DNA of 64,000 nt from Mycolicibacterium llatzerense (lineage in GTDB: Bacteria; Actinomycetota; Actinomycetes; Mycobacteriales; Mycobacteriaceae). The stretch is taken from positions 1 to 64,000 of the forward strand of contig NZ_JXST01000036.1 of assembly GCF_000878195.1 (NCBI RefSeq), in the 5' to 3' direction. Made by a program: the position numbers and the translations under genes. The notes below the pieces were generated by a model that was given only the letters and a program-made list of their open reading frames with translations, had not been told where the DNA came from and ran no database searches. This document shows positions 51,634 through 59,351 of the stretch, piece after piece. Position 1 is the stretch's first letter. Each line of letters begins with the position of its first letter.

Positions 51634-52446
51634 CTAGCGCTGATAGTTGGGCGCGTTGCGGCCGTTGCGGGCCTCCGCGAACTGCGTGTAGCGACCGATG
51701 TCGGCACGCCCCGGGGCCTGGTTGCTGCGGCCGGCGGGCAGTTCGTTCTGGCGCATCGGGCCGGCGCTGAGCGGACGGCTCGGCGAACCGCTACGCCGGG
51801 CGACAGCCTGGCCGGCGACGCTGTTCTGGCCGGACGGCACCGGCGGCAGCACGCGCAGCAGGTCGTTGAACTGGCGGACGGTGCGCAGACCCTCGTCCCA
51901 CTGTGCGCGGGTGCTGGTGATCGGCAGCGAGACGAGCGTCCAGTTCTGCTCGTTCCACATGACCTCGGCGCAATCCGGGGCGGTGTGCGAGAACGTCACC
52001 ATGCGGCGGTCGCAGGCGCGACGGGCGGCATCGAGGTTGGTGGAGTAGACCATGCGCGGGCCGATGGCGCCGAGCAGCCAGATGTCGTTCTCGCGCGGCT
52101 CCGGAATGTCCTTCAGCCGGACGTCCACGGCCACGTTGGTGCCGACCTTGCGGTGCAGGGCGATGACGGTGGCCACATCGTCGAGATCGAAGATGAACAC
52201 GGCCTCGCCGCGGATCTGCCCGAGCACCACGTTGCGGGCGAGCACGTTCTCACCGACGGTCGACATGATGCCGCGGCTCCACCGCTTGACCAGGTCGGGA
52301 GTCTCGTGTTCGTAGTCGAATCCGTGGGACTTCGCCCATGACTTTCGGCGCCTACCAAGGCCGCGTCGACGGTCGATATCGACGTACAGCAGTACCGCCG
52401 CACCCACGAAGCAGAGCGCGGAAAGCGTGAACCAAAGCGGGACCAT
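51634..52446 (-). CDS. Membrane-anchored protein, Rv0883c-like
   Basis: A 270-aa protein beginning with a membrane helix (MVPLWFTLSALCFVGAAVLL) then a basic stretch, a cytoplasmic alpha/beta domain and a low-complexity Arg/Pro/Asn-rich tail. The first 40 residues match my memory of M. tuberculosis Rv0883c almost exactly. Function is unknown. TAGGCT (minus 52459-52454) lies 7 nt before the ATG at 52446, suggesting a leaderless mRNA. A TGGTCACA direct repeat (52492-52510) is placed about 45 bp upstream of the start. Confidence 0.85.
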   Translation of the reverse strand: MVPLWFTLSALCFVGAAVLLYVDIDRRRGLGRRRKSWAKSHGFDYEHETPDLVKRWSRGIMSTVGENVLARNVVLGQIRGEAVFIFDLDDVATVIALHRKVGTNVAVDVRLKDIPEPRENDIWLLGAIGPRMVYSTNLDAARRACDRRMVTFSHTAPDCAEVMWNEQNWTLVSLPITSTRAQWDEGLRTVRQFNDLLRVLPPVPSGQNSVAGQAVARRSGSPSRPLSAGPMRQNELPAGRSNQAPGRADIGRYTQFAEARNGRNAPNYQR

Positions 52447-52491
52447 CGGGCCAAGCCTACTGGCTGGTACCCGAAATGCCCGAACTCGAAT

Positions 52492-52510
52492 TGGTCACAA
52501 GCTGGTCACA
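52492..52510. promoter_or_regulatory. Direct repeat TGGTCACA, 11-bp period
   Basis: TGGTCACA occurs at 52492-52499 and 52503-52510. The 11-bp period and TCACA core are like a degenerate PhoP box. It lies upstream of the Rv0883c-like promoter, just after the TetR stop codon. The match to PhoP sites is partial. Confidence 0.4.
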
Positions 52511-52512
52511 TG

Positions 52513-53115
52513 CTATTTGAGGTACGCGACGATCGCGTTCGTGAGCCCCCGCCGGGCCACCTCGAGGTCGGTGTACGTGCCGAGCTGGCGCTCCGAGGCA
52601 ATGCCGCGCATCGCGCCGGGGATGAACGACGCCACCTCGCGCACCCGCTCGGGGTCGACGTCCAGGTCGGAGAAGGCCTGCTGGCACGTCTGCAGCCAGC
52701 TCTGCCCCCATGACGACAGCTCAGCCGCGGTCTTCGGATAGAGCCGTTCCAGCTCGGCATGGTCGCGCGGCAGGGCGGCGCGCAGATTCTCGATGGCCCG
52801 CGAATCGCCGATGGTCAGTCCGTCGTAGAGCAGGTCGATGATTGTCGCGACGCGTTGCCGCAGCGTGGCGCCGGTGTCGTGGTGGCTCAGCATGCCCGCG
52901 CGGCGCTCGGCGGTGCGGCGCAGGACCGCGGCCCAGAAGCCGTCGATATCGCCGAACTGGTACTTCACCGCACCCCAGGTGGCGCCGATCTCCTTGGCGA
53001 TCCGATTGGCCGATACCGCGCCCGGGTCCCCGGTGTCCAGCGCCTTGCGCGCGGCTTCCAACATGCTTTCCCGCGTGGCATCGCCGCGCCTGTTGGTTCG
53101 GCGTGCGGCGGTCAT
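52513..53115 (-). CDS. TetR-family regulator, divergent from the Rieske operon
   Basis: A 200-aa TetR regulator. The DNA-binding domain spans about 10-60 (TRESMLEAARKALD to GATWGAVKYQFGDIDGFWAAV), with an aromatic-rich recognition helix. The ATG is at 53115. It is separated by 70 bp from the Rieske oxygenase gene, and that gap contains two 14-bp direct repeats likely to be its binding sites. Confidence 0.87.
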   Translation of the reverse strand: MTAARRTNRRGDATRESMLEAARKALDTGDPGAVSANRIAKEIGATWGAVKYQFGDIDGFWAAVLRRTAERRAGMLSHHDTGATLRQRVATIIDLLYDGLTIGDSRAIENLRAALPRDHAELERLYPKTAAELSSWGQSWLQTCQQAFSDLDVDPERVREVASFIPGAMRGIASERQLGTYTDLEVARRGLTNAIVAYLK

Positions 53116-53132
53116 CTGGCAGAGATTACCCC

Positions 53133-53169
53133 AGTTTCACAGAACCCTCTTCCAAAGTTTCACAGAACC
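53133..53169. promoter_or_regulatory. Two 14-bp direct repeats between TetR and Rieske genes
   Basis: AGTTTCACAGAACC occurs at 53133-53146 and 53156-53169, period 23 bp. Each copy has an internal TTC-ACA-GAA inverted repeat. The second copy lies just upstream of the -10 hexamer TACGAT (53173-53178) of the Rieske gene, so binding would block that promoter. Confidence 0.7.
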
Positions 53170-53185
53170 TCCTACGATTCGCACC

Positions 53186-54157
53186 ATGGCCAAACCCCAG
53201 TTGCCGATGAAACCGACGGGATGGTTCCAGGTCGCCTGGTCCGACCAGGTCAGCGTGGGCGCGGTGCACGCCATGAAGTACTTCGGCGAGGAGATGGTCG
53301 CCTGGCGCGCCGAATCCGGGGCCGTCACCGTCATGAACGCCTACTGCGAGCACCTCGGCGCGCACCTCGGCTTCGGCGGTCACGTCGTCGGCGAGACGAT
53401 CCAGTGCCCGTTCCACGGCTGGCAGTGGAACGCCGCCGGCCACAACGTCTGCATCCCGTACCAGGACCGGCCCAACCGCGGCCGCCGGATTCGCACCTAC
53501 CCCGTCACCGAGCGCAACGAGGCCATCTACATCTGGCACGACGCCGAAGGCCGGGAGCCGTTCTTCGAAGCGCCCGACGTCTTCGCCTCGTTCAACGACG
53601 GCAGCACCGCCGCCGACTACTACCCGCAGCAGCGGCTGTTCCGCGAAACGCTGGAACTGCATCCGCAGTACGTGCTGGAGAACGGCGTCGACTTCGCGCA
53701 CTTCAAGTTCGTGCACCAGACGCCGATCGTGCCGGTGTTCACCCGGCACGACTTCGCCGCGCCCATCTCCTACGTCGACTTCACCATCACCTTCGAGGGC
53801 AGCGACCAGCAGTCGATCGACGAGGTGCGCAGCGGCGTCGAGGCCATCAACGGCGGTTTGGGCATCGCAGTCACCAAGAGCTGGGGCATGATCGACAACC
53901 GCACGATCTCGGCCGTCACACCCGTCGACGAGTCCACCTCCGACGTGCGGTTCATGGTCTACATCGGCCGGACGCCCTGGAACGCCGAGCGGGCCACCGC
54001 GTTCGGCGACGAGGTGATCCGGCAGTTCACCCAGGACATCCACATCTGGTCACACCAGCGCTACTCCGATCCGCCGGCGCTGGCCACCGCCGAATACGAG
54101 GGCTTCACCGCAATCCGCAAGTGGGCCATGCAGTTTTATCCCGATCAGAAGGGCTGA
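53186..54157 (+). CDS. Rieske non-haem iron oxygenase (KshA-like class)
   Basis: A 323-aa oxygenase. The Rieske [2Fe-2S] ligands are Cys54-His56 and Cys74-His77 (CEHLGAH, CPFHGW). The mononuclear iron site is Asp170, His173 and His178 (VDFAHFKFVH), with a distal acid expected later. Size and layout are like KshA, the steroid 9-alpha-hydroxylase, and related oxygenases. No reductase gene is adjacent. TACGAT lies 7 nt before the ATG at 53186, so the mRNA is probably leaderless. The next gene starts 5 nt after the stop. The substrate is unknown; a steroid or lipid is possible. Confidence 0.87.
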   Translation: MAKPQLPMKPTGWFQVAWSDQVSVGAVHAMKYFGEEMVAWRAESGAVTVMNAYCEHLGAHLGFGGHVVGETIQCPFHGWQWNAAGHNVCIPYQDRPNRGRRIRTYPVTERNEAIYIWHDAEGREPFFEAPDVFASFNDGSTAADYYPQQRLFRETLELHPQYVLENGVDFAHFKFVHQTPIVPVFTRHDFAAPISYVDFTITFEGSDQQSIDEVRSGVEAINGGLGIAVTKSWGMIDNRTISAVTPVDESTSDVRFMVYIGRTPWNAERATAFGDEVIRQFTQDIHIWSHQRYSDPPALATAEYEGFTAIRKWAMQFYPDQKG

Positions 54158-54162
54158 GCCAG

Positions 54163-55239
54163 ATGTCCAAGATTCGTGTCTTCCAGGTGGCGACCGGCAA
54201 CGTCGGCACCGAGATGATCAAGCGCATCGACAAGCGCGACGGCCTCGAATTGGTCGGATTACATTGCTACACAACCGAAAAGGTGGGACGCGATGCCGGC
54301 GAGATCGCCGGGATCGGACCGATCGGCGTCGTCGCCACAGGGTCGGTCGATGACATCATCGCCGCGCGTCCCGACGTCCTCACCTTCCACGGCGTCTTCC
54401 CCGACGAGGACCTGTACGTGAAAGTCCTTGAGGCCGGGATCAATATCGTCACCACAGCGGACTGGATCACCGGCTGGCACCGCGACACCAACCACCCGCA
54501 CCCCTCCGGCAAGCCGGTGTCGCAGCTGCTGGCCGAGGCGTGCGCCAAGGGCGGGTCGACGTTCTACGGCACCGGCATGAACCCCGGCGTCAATCAGATT
54601 CTGGGTGTGGTGTGCTCTGCCGACGTCGCCGAGATCGAGAACGTCACCACCATCGAGTCCGTCGACGTGTCCTGCCACCACAGCAAGGACACCTGGATCG
54701 AGGTGGGATATGGCCTTCCCGTTGATGATCCGTCGATCCCGGCCAAGCTGGAGAAGTACACCCGGGTGTTCGCCGACAGTGTGCTGATGATGGCCGACTG
54801 CTTCGGCCTCGAGCTCGACGAGGTGAAGTTCAGTGCTGAGCTCGGCGCCTGCACCAAGGATGTCGACCTGGGCTGGTACACGCTGCCCAAAGGATCGTTG
54901 GGCGGCAACTACATCAAGTACCAGGGCATGGTCGACGGCGTGCCGCGCATCGAGACCCATCTCGAATGGCAGATGACGCCGCACACCGAACCGAACTGGA
55001 ACATCAAGGGCTGCTACATCACTCAGATCAAGGGCGACCCGTGCGTCTATAACAAGCACATGATCTACCCGAAACCCGGTGTGGACCTGTCGAATCCGGA
55101 GTCCTTCGCCTCGATCGGGATGACGGTCACCGGGCTACCCGCACTCAACGTCATCGCCTCGGTGGTCAAGGCACCGCCCGGACTGCTCACGAGCGCCGAC
55201 GTGCCACTGCGTGGATTCGCCGGCCGCTTCAACATCTAA
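54163..55239 (+). CDS. NAD(P)-binding dihydrodipicolinate-reductase-like protein
   Basis: A 358-aa protein with an N-terminal Rossmann motif (VFQVATGNVGTEMIKRI) and a C-terminal catalytic-like domain of the DapB/2,4-diaminopentanoate dehydrogenase type, a group frequent in actinobacterial lipid and steroid loci. It retains GMNPGVNQILG and several cysteines. It is co-transcribed with the Rieske oxygenase (5-nt gap), so it probably acts on the same pathway. A strong terminator follows the TAA stop. Confidence 0.78.
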   Translation: MSKIRVFQVATGNVGTEMIKRIDKRDGLELVGLHCYTTEKVGRDAGEIAGIGPIGVVATGSVDDIIAARPDVLTFHGVFPDEDLYVKVLEAGINIVTTADWITGWHRDTNHPHPSGKPVSQLLAEACAKGGSTFYGTGMNPGVNQILGVVCSADVAEIENVTTIESVDVSCHHSKDTWIEVGYGLPVDDPSIPAKLEKYTRVFADSVLMMADCFGLELDEVKFSAELGACTKDVDLGWYTLPKGSLGGNYIKYQGMVDGVPRIETHLEWQMTPHTEPNWNIKGCYITQIKGDPCVYNKHMIYPKPGVDLSNPESFASIGMTVTGLPALNVIASVVKAPPGLLTSADVPLRGFAGRFNI

Positions 55240-55240
55240 A

Positions 55241-55275
55241 AAAGCCCCGCCACACGAAATGTGTGACGGGGCTTT
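55241..55275. terminator. Rho-independent-type terminator between convergent genes
   Basis: AAAGCCCCGCCACAC (55241-55255) and GTGTGACGGGGCTTT (55261-55275) form a 15-bp stem with one mismatch and a GAAAT loop. A-rich sequence on the left and CTTT on the right give short U-runs for both directions, serving the reductase-like gene and clpB. Confidence 0.88.
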
Positions 55276-55288
55276 CCCATAACTCAAC

Positions 55289-57835
55289 TCAGCCGAGCAC
55301 CAGGCTGTCACCGTCGGCGCTGAGGCTGACCGGCACGACGTCGCCGTCGTGCACCTCGCCGGCCAGCAGCTTCCTGGCCAACTGGTCGCCGATGGCCTGC
55401 TGCACCAGGCGGCGCAGCGGACGGGCGCCGTACAGCGGGTCGAAGCCGCGGTCACCCAGCCACTTCTTGGCCTCCAGCGACACCTCGAGCGTCAACCGCC
55501 GCTGCGCCAGCCGCTTCTGCAGCTGAGCCAGCTGGATGTCGACGATCCGCACCAGCTCCTCGGGCTTGAGCGCCTCGAAGATGATGACGTCGTCCAGGCG
55601 GTTGATGAACTCGGGCTTGAACCGCGAGCGCACCGCCGCCATCACCTGCTCCTCGGTGCCCCCCGCGCCCAGGTTGGACGTGAGGATGAGGATGGTGTTG
55701 CGGAAGTCGACCGTGCGGCCCTGACCGTCGGTCAACCGGCCGTCGTCGAGCACCTGCAGCAGGATGTCGAACACGTCCGGGTGCGCCTTCTCGATCTCAT
55801 CGAACAGCACCACCGAATACGGCCGGCGGCGTACCGCCTCGGTCAGCTGGCCACCGGCGTCGTATCCGACGTAGCCCGGAGGGGCACCGACGAGCCGAGC
55901 CACGGCGTGCTTCTCGCTGTACTCGCTCATGTCGATGCGGATCATGGCGCGCTCGTCGTCGAAGAGGAACTCCGCCAGCGCCTTGGCCAGCTCGGTCTTT
56001 CCGACACCGGTCGGGCCCAGGAACATGAACGAGCCCGTCGGCCGGTTGGGATCGGCGACCCCCGCCCGGCTGCGACGCACCGCGTCGGAGACGGCCTGGA
56101 CGGCGAGCTCCTGACCGATCACCCGGTTCCCCAGCTCGGTCTCCATGCGCAGCAGCTTGGCGGTCTCGCCTTCCATCATCCGACCGGCCGGGATGCCGGT
56201 CCACGCCGACACCACATCAGCGATGTCGTCGGGGCTGACCTCCTCCTTGAGCATGACGTTCTCGCGGGCCTCGGCGACCGGCAACGCGGCGTCGAGCTGC
56301 TTCTCGAGCTGTGGGATCCGGCCGTACCGAAGCTCGGCGGCCTTGGCCAGGTCGCCGTCGCGCTCGGCCCGGTCAGCCGCACCGCGCAGGTCTTCCAGCT
56401 GTTCCTTGAGCTCGCGGACGATGTCGATGGCGTTCTTCTCGTTCTGCCACCGGGTGGTCAGCTCGGCCAGCTTCTCCTTGTAGTCGGCCAGCTCCGAACG
56501 CAGCTTCTCCAGCCGTTCCTTGGAGGCGTCGTCCTCTTCCTTGGACAGCGCCATCTCCTCGATCTCGAGGCGACGGACCAGCCGCTCCACCTCGTCGATC
56601 TCGACGGGCCGAGAGTCGATCTCCATGCGCAACCGCGACGCGGCCTCGTCGACGAGGTCGATGGCCTTGTCCGGCAGGAACCGGCTGGTGATGTAGCGGT
56701 CCGACAACGTGGCCGCCGCGACCAGCGCGGAGTCGGTGATGCGCACGCCGTGGTGCACCTCGTAGCGCTCCTTGAGGCCGCGGAGGATGCCGACGGTGTC
56801 GTCGACCGACGGCTCGCCGACCAGCACCTGCTGGAACCGGCGCTCCAGGGCGGCGTCCTTCTCGATGTACTTGCGGTACTCATCGAGCGTGGTCGCGCCG
56901 ACCAGCCGCAGCTCGCCGCGGGCCAGCATCGGCTTGATCATGTTGCCGGCGTCCATCGCGGACTCACCGGTCGCGCCGGCACCCACGATGGTGTGCAACT
57001 CGTCGATGAAGGTGATGACCTGCCCCGCCGAGTTCTTGATGTCGTCGAGCACGGCCTTGAGCCGCTCCTCGAATTCACCGCGGTACTTGGCGCCGGCCAC
57101 CATGGACCCGAGGTCCAGGGAGACGACGGTCTTGTCGCGCAGGCTCTCCGGCACGTCGCCGGCGATGATGCGCTGGGCCAGGCCCTCGACGATCGCGGTC
57201 TTACCGACGCCGGGCTCACCGATCAACACCGGGTTGTTCTTGGTGCGCCGGCTCAGGACCTGGACCACGCGACGAATCTCGTTGTCGCGTCCGATGACCG
57301 GGTCGAGCTTGCCTTCTCGGGCACGCGCGGTCAGGTCGGTGGAGTACTTCTCCAGCGCCTGGTAGCTGCCCTCGGGATCGGGGCTGGTGACGCGGGCACT
57401 GCCGCGGACCTTCACGAACGCGTCGCGCAGCGTCTGCGGCGCGGCGCCGTGGTTGACCAGAATCTTGGCGACGTCGGAGTCGCCGCTGGCCAGGCCGTAC
57501 AGCAGGTGCTCGGTGGAGACGTATTCGTCGTCCATCTCGGTGGCCAGGTGCTGGGCGGCGGTCAGGGCCGCGACCGACTCACGGGACAATTGCGGCGTCG
57601 AGTTGGCGCCACTGGCACTGGGCAGCTGGTCGATCAGCCGCTGAGCCTCGGCCCGGATGGTCGCGGGCTCGACGCCGACGGCCTCCAGCAGGGGTGCGGC
57701 AATGCCGTCGTTCTGGGTCAGCAGAGCCATCAACAAGTGCGCCGGACGGATCTCCGGGTTTCCGGCGGCTGTCGCCGCCTGCAACGCTGAGGTCAGCGCC
57801 GCCTGAGTCTTCGTGGTCGGGTTGAACGAGTCCAC
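55289..57835 (-). CDS. clpB: ATP-dependent disaggregase ClpB
   Basis: An 848-aa Hsp100 protein, the size of M. tuberculosis ClpB. It contains the N-terminal double Clp repeat, NBD1 with Walker A GEPGVGKT and its Walker B, the coiled-coil middle domain (about 400-520, with ERLEKLRSELADYKEKLAEL), and NBD2 with GPTGVGKT and FDEIEKAHPD. With DnaK-DnaJ-GrpE it rescues aggregated proteins after heat stress. The HAIR-like element 57 bp upstream of the ATG (57835) indicates HspR repression; hspR itself lies 4.4 kb away in this window. Confidence 0.97.
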   Translation of the reverse strand: MDSFNPTTKTQAALTSALQAATAAGNPEIRPAHLLMALLTQNDGIAAPLLEAVGVEPATIRAEAQRLIDQLPSASGANSTPQLSRESVAALTAAQHLATEMDDEYVSTEHLLYGLASGDSDVAKILVNHGAAPQTLRDAFVKVRGSARVTSPDPEGSYQALEKYSTDLTARAREGKLDPVIGRDNEIRRVVQVLSRRTKNNPVLIGEPGVGKTAIVEGLAQRIIAGDVPESLRDKTVVSLDLGSMVAGAKYRGEFEERLKAVLDDIKNSAGQVITFIDELHTIVGAGATGESAMDAGNMIKPMLARGELRLVGATTLDEYRKYIEKDAALERRFQQVLVGEPSVDDTVGILRGLKERYEVHHGVRITDSALVAAATLSDRYITSRFLPDKAIDLVDEAASRLRMEIDSRPVEIDEVERLVRRLEIEEMALSKEEDDASKERLEKLRSELADYKEKLAELTTRWQNEKNAIDIVRELKEQLEDLRGAADRAERDGDLAKAAELRYGRIPQLEKQLDAALPVAEARENVMLKEEVSPDDIADVVSAWTGIPAGRMMEGETAKLLRMETELGNRVIGQELAVQAVSDAVRRSRAGVADPNRPTGSFMFLGPTGVGKTELAKALAEFLFDDERAMIRIDMSEYSEKHAVARLVGAPPGYVGYDAGGQLTEAVRRRPYSVVLFDEIEKAHPDVFDILLQVLDDGRLTDGQGRTVDFRNTILILTSNLGAGGTEEQVMAAVRSRFKPEFINRLDDVIIFEALKPEELVRIVDIQLAQLQKRLAQRRLTLEVSLEAKKWLGDRGFDPLYGARPLRRLVQQAIGDQLARKLLAGEVHDGDVVPVSLSADGDSLVLG

Positions 57836-57891
57836 GACACCTCCCTTTCGTCTACAGAAAAATGCTTGTCGCTGATTTCAACGCCGTCAAG

Positions 57892-57912
57892 GTTGAGTCT
57901 GTTCCGCTCAAG
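57892..57912. promoter_or_regulatory. HAIR-like HspR operator upstream of clpB
   Basis: GTTGAGT-N7-GCTCAAG compares with the HAIR consensus CTTGAGT-N7-ACTCAAG, 12 of 14 fixed positions agreeing and the spacing exact. It lies 57 bp upstream of the clpB ATG on the minus strand. Confidence 0.8.
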
Positions 57913-58025
57913 TCTAGGAAATTTCCACCAGTTTTCAATACGGCCACAAGACCCTTTCACGACGGCCCGAATGCCTTTCCGCGCGATCCCCGTCCATACT
58001 GGTCGCGACACGAAGGGGGCAGTGA

Positions 58026-58691
58026 ATGACTGACTGGGTTTCGGTCCTGACCGAACTGATTCCCCTGGCCCTCGTGATCGCGCTGTCGCCACTGTCGATC
58101 ATTCCCGCAGTGCTCGTGCTGCAATCACCCCACGCCCGCATCACCGGTCTGACTTTCCTCGCCGGGTGGCTGGTCACCATCGCGGTACTCACCGGCGTGT
58201 TCGTCCAACTGTCCGGACTGATGCCCGCGGCCGGCCACCCGTCGACCACGGCGTCGTGGGTGCGCATCGTGATCGGCGCCCTGCTGGTCGCCTTCGGTAT
58301 CTACCGGTGGGCCACCCGCAAGCACGACGCCCACGAGCCGGCCTGGATGCGCAAGCTGACCACCGTCACTCCGGCACGGGGATTCGTGACCGCGGCGGTA
58401 CTCGCGGTGGTGAACCCCAAGGTGCTCTTCATGTGCGTCGCGGCCGGCCTGGCGATCAGCACCGACGAACTCCCGCAAGCGGCGACCTGGGCGTCGGTGC
58501 TGTATTTCGCGGTGGTGGCAGGCAGTTCGGTCGCCATCCCGGTCCTGACCTACGTCGCCGCCGGTGAACGACTGGACCCGGCCATGGCCCGTCTCGGCGC
58601 CTGGCTGCACCGTCAGCACGCCGTGCTGGTCGCCGGAATCCTGATCATCATCGGACTCCTCGTGGCATACAAGGGTCTCAGCCACCTCTAG
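58026..58691 (+). CDS. GAP/Sap-family (LysE-like fold) membrane protein
   Basis: A 221-aa protein with six hydrophobic helices in two groups of three, the pattern of the GAP (Sap) family that assists export of glycolipids such as sulfolipid and GPLs in mycobacteria. Segments are IALSPLSIIPAVLVLQSPHAR, FLAGWLVTIAVLTG and LAVVNPKVLFMCVAAGLAI. AAGGGGGC lies 6-7 nt before the ATG. The gene diverges from clpB. Its cargo is unknown. Confidence 0.82.
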   Translation: MTDWVSVLTELIPLALVIALSPLSIIPAVLVLQSPHARITGLTFLAGWLVTIAVLTGVFVQLSGLMPAAGHPSTTASWVRIVIGALLVAFGIYRWATRKHDAHEPAWMRKLTTVTPARGFVTAAVLAVVNPKVLFMCVAAGLAISTDELPQAATWASVLYFAVVAGSSVAIPVLTYVAAGERLDPAMARLGAWLHRQHAVLVAGILIIIGLLVAYKGLSHL

Positions 58692-58706
58692 GACTACCGT
58701 CTAAGC

Positions 58707-59351
58707 ATGTCCGAATCCGGCTTCGGCGATTTCGAGTTCGAACGAAAGTTCCTCGTCCGCGACCTGCCCGCTGTCACCGCGTCCGACCCGACCCCTGCCC
58801 TGATCGTGCAGGCATACCTGTTCGCGTCCGACGGCTACGCCGTCCGCGTGCGCGTCCAGGGGCCCGCCCCCGCCGATCTGAGCAATGCGGCGATCGACCT
58901 CATCGAAGCCATCAGTGAGGACTCGATCGGCACCATGACCGCCAAGGGCCCGGCCGCGGGCGGCACCCGCTACGAGGCCGAGCGCGAACTCGATCCGCTG
59001 GTGGCCGGCGAAATCGTCCGTCGCGCCGACCATGTCGTCACCAAGGTGCGGTACTCGGTGTGGCTGGGCGAGGACGGCTGGATCATCGACCGATTCCTGA
59101 ACGGCAATGCCCCGCTGCTGTTGGCCGAGGTCGAGCGCGGCGGACCGGTGGTCGACCTGGCCATCCCGACGTTCTGCGTCACCGAAGTGTCCGAGGACGA
59201 CCGGTTCCGGAACGAATACCTGGCGCACCAGCCGTACGGCACGTGGGCCGACGCGCACCGGCGCGAACTCGACCTGCTGGGCCCTACCTTCGTCAGCACG
59301 TTGGGGCAGAACCACTTCGACACCACCTCGCCGATGCCTGATGGGGCTTGA
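58707..59351 (+). CDS. CYTH-domain phosphatase-like protein
   Basis: A 214-aa CYTH (triphosphate tunnel) protein. The N-terminal ExExK motif is EFERKF, and later acidic and basic strands (RVRVQG, GTRYEAERELD, WIIDRFLNGN, LAEVERGG) fit the tunnel lining. Such enzymes hydrolyse inorganic triphosphate or nucleoside triphosphates, or make thiamine triphosphate-related products. TACCGT (58695-58700) is 6 nt before the ATG at 58707, so a leaderless start is likely. It overlaps the next gene by 11 nt. Confidence 0.87.
   Translation: MSESGFGDFEFERKFLVRDLPAVTASDPTPALIVQAYLFASDGYAVRVRVQGPAPADLSNAAIDLIEAISEDSIGTMTAKGPAAGGTRYEAERELDPLVAGEIVRRADHVVTKVRYSVWLGEDGWIIDRFLNGNAPLLLAEVERGGPVVDLAIPTFCVTEVSEDDRFRNEYLAHQPYGTWADAHRRELDLLGPTFVSTLGQNHFDTTSPMPDGA

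Noticed and set aside
53133..53169. PhoP box in the Rieske promoter (TCACAG twice)
   Set aside because: The copies are 23 bp apart rather than 11 bp and belong to longer 14-bp repeats with inverted TTC-ACA-GAA, better explained as TetR sites.
52759..55239. 826-aa plus-strand ORF covering the Rieske and reductase-like genes
   Set aside because: Its first half is an out-of-frame reading of the TetR and Rieske genes. Only the part from 54163 is real.
55349..57790. 813-aa plus-strand ORF opposite clpB
   Set aside because: Antisense shadow of ClpB; long only because of codon bias in a highly expressed GC-rich gene.
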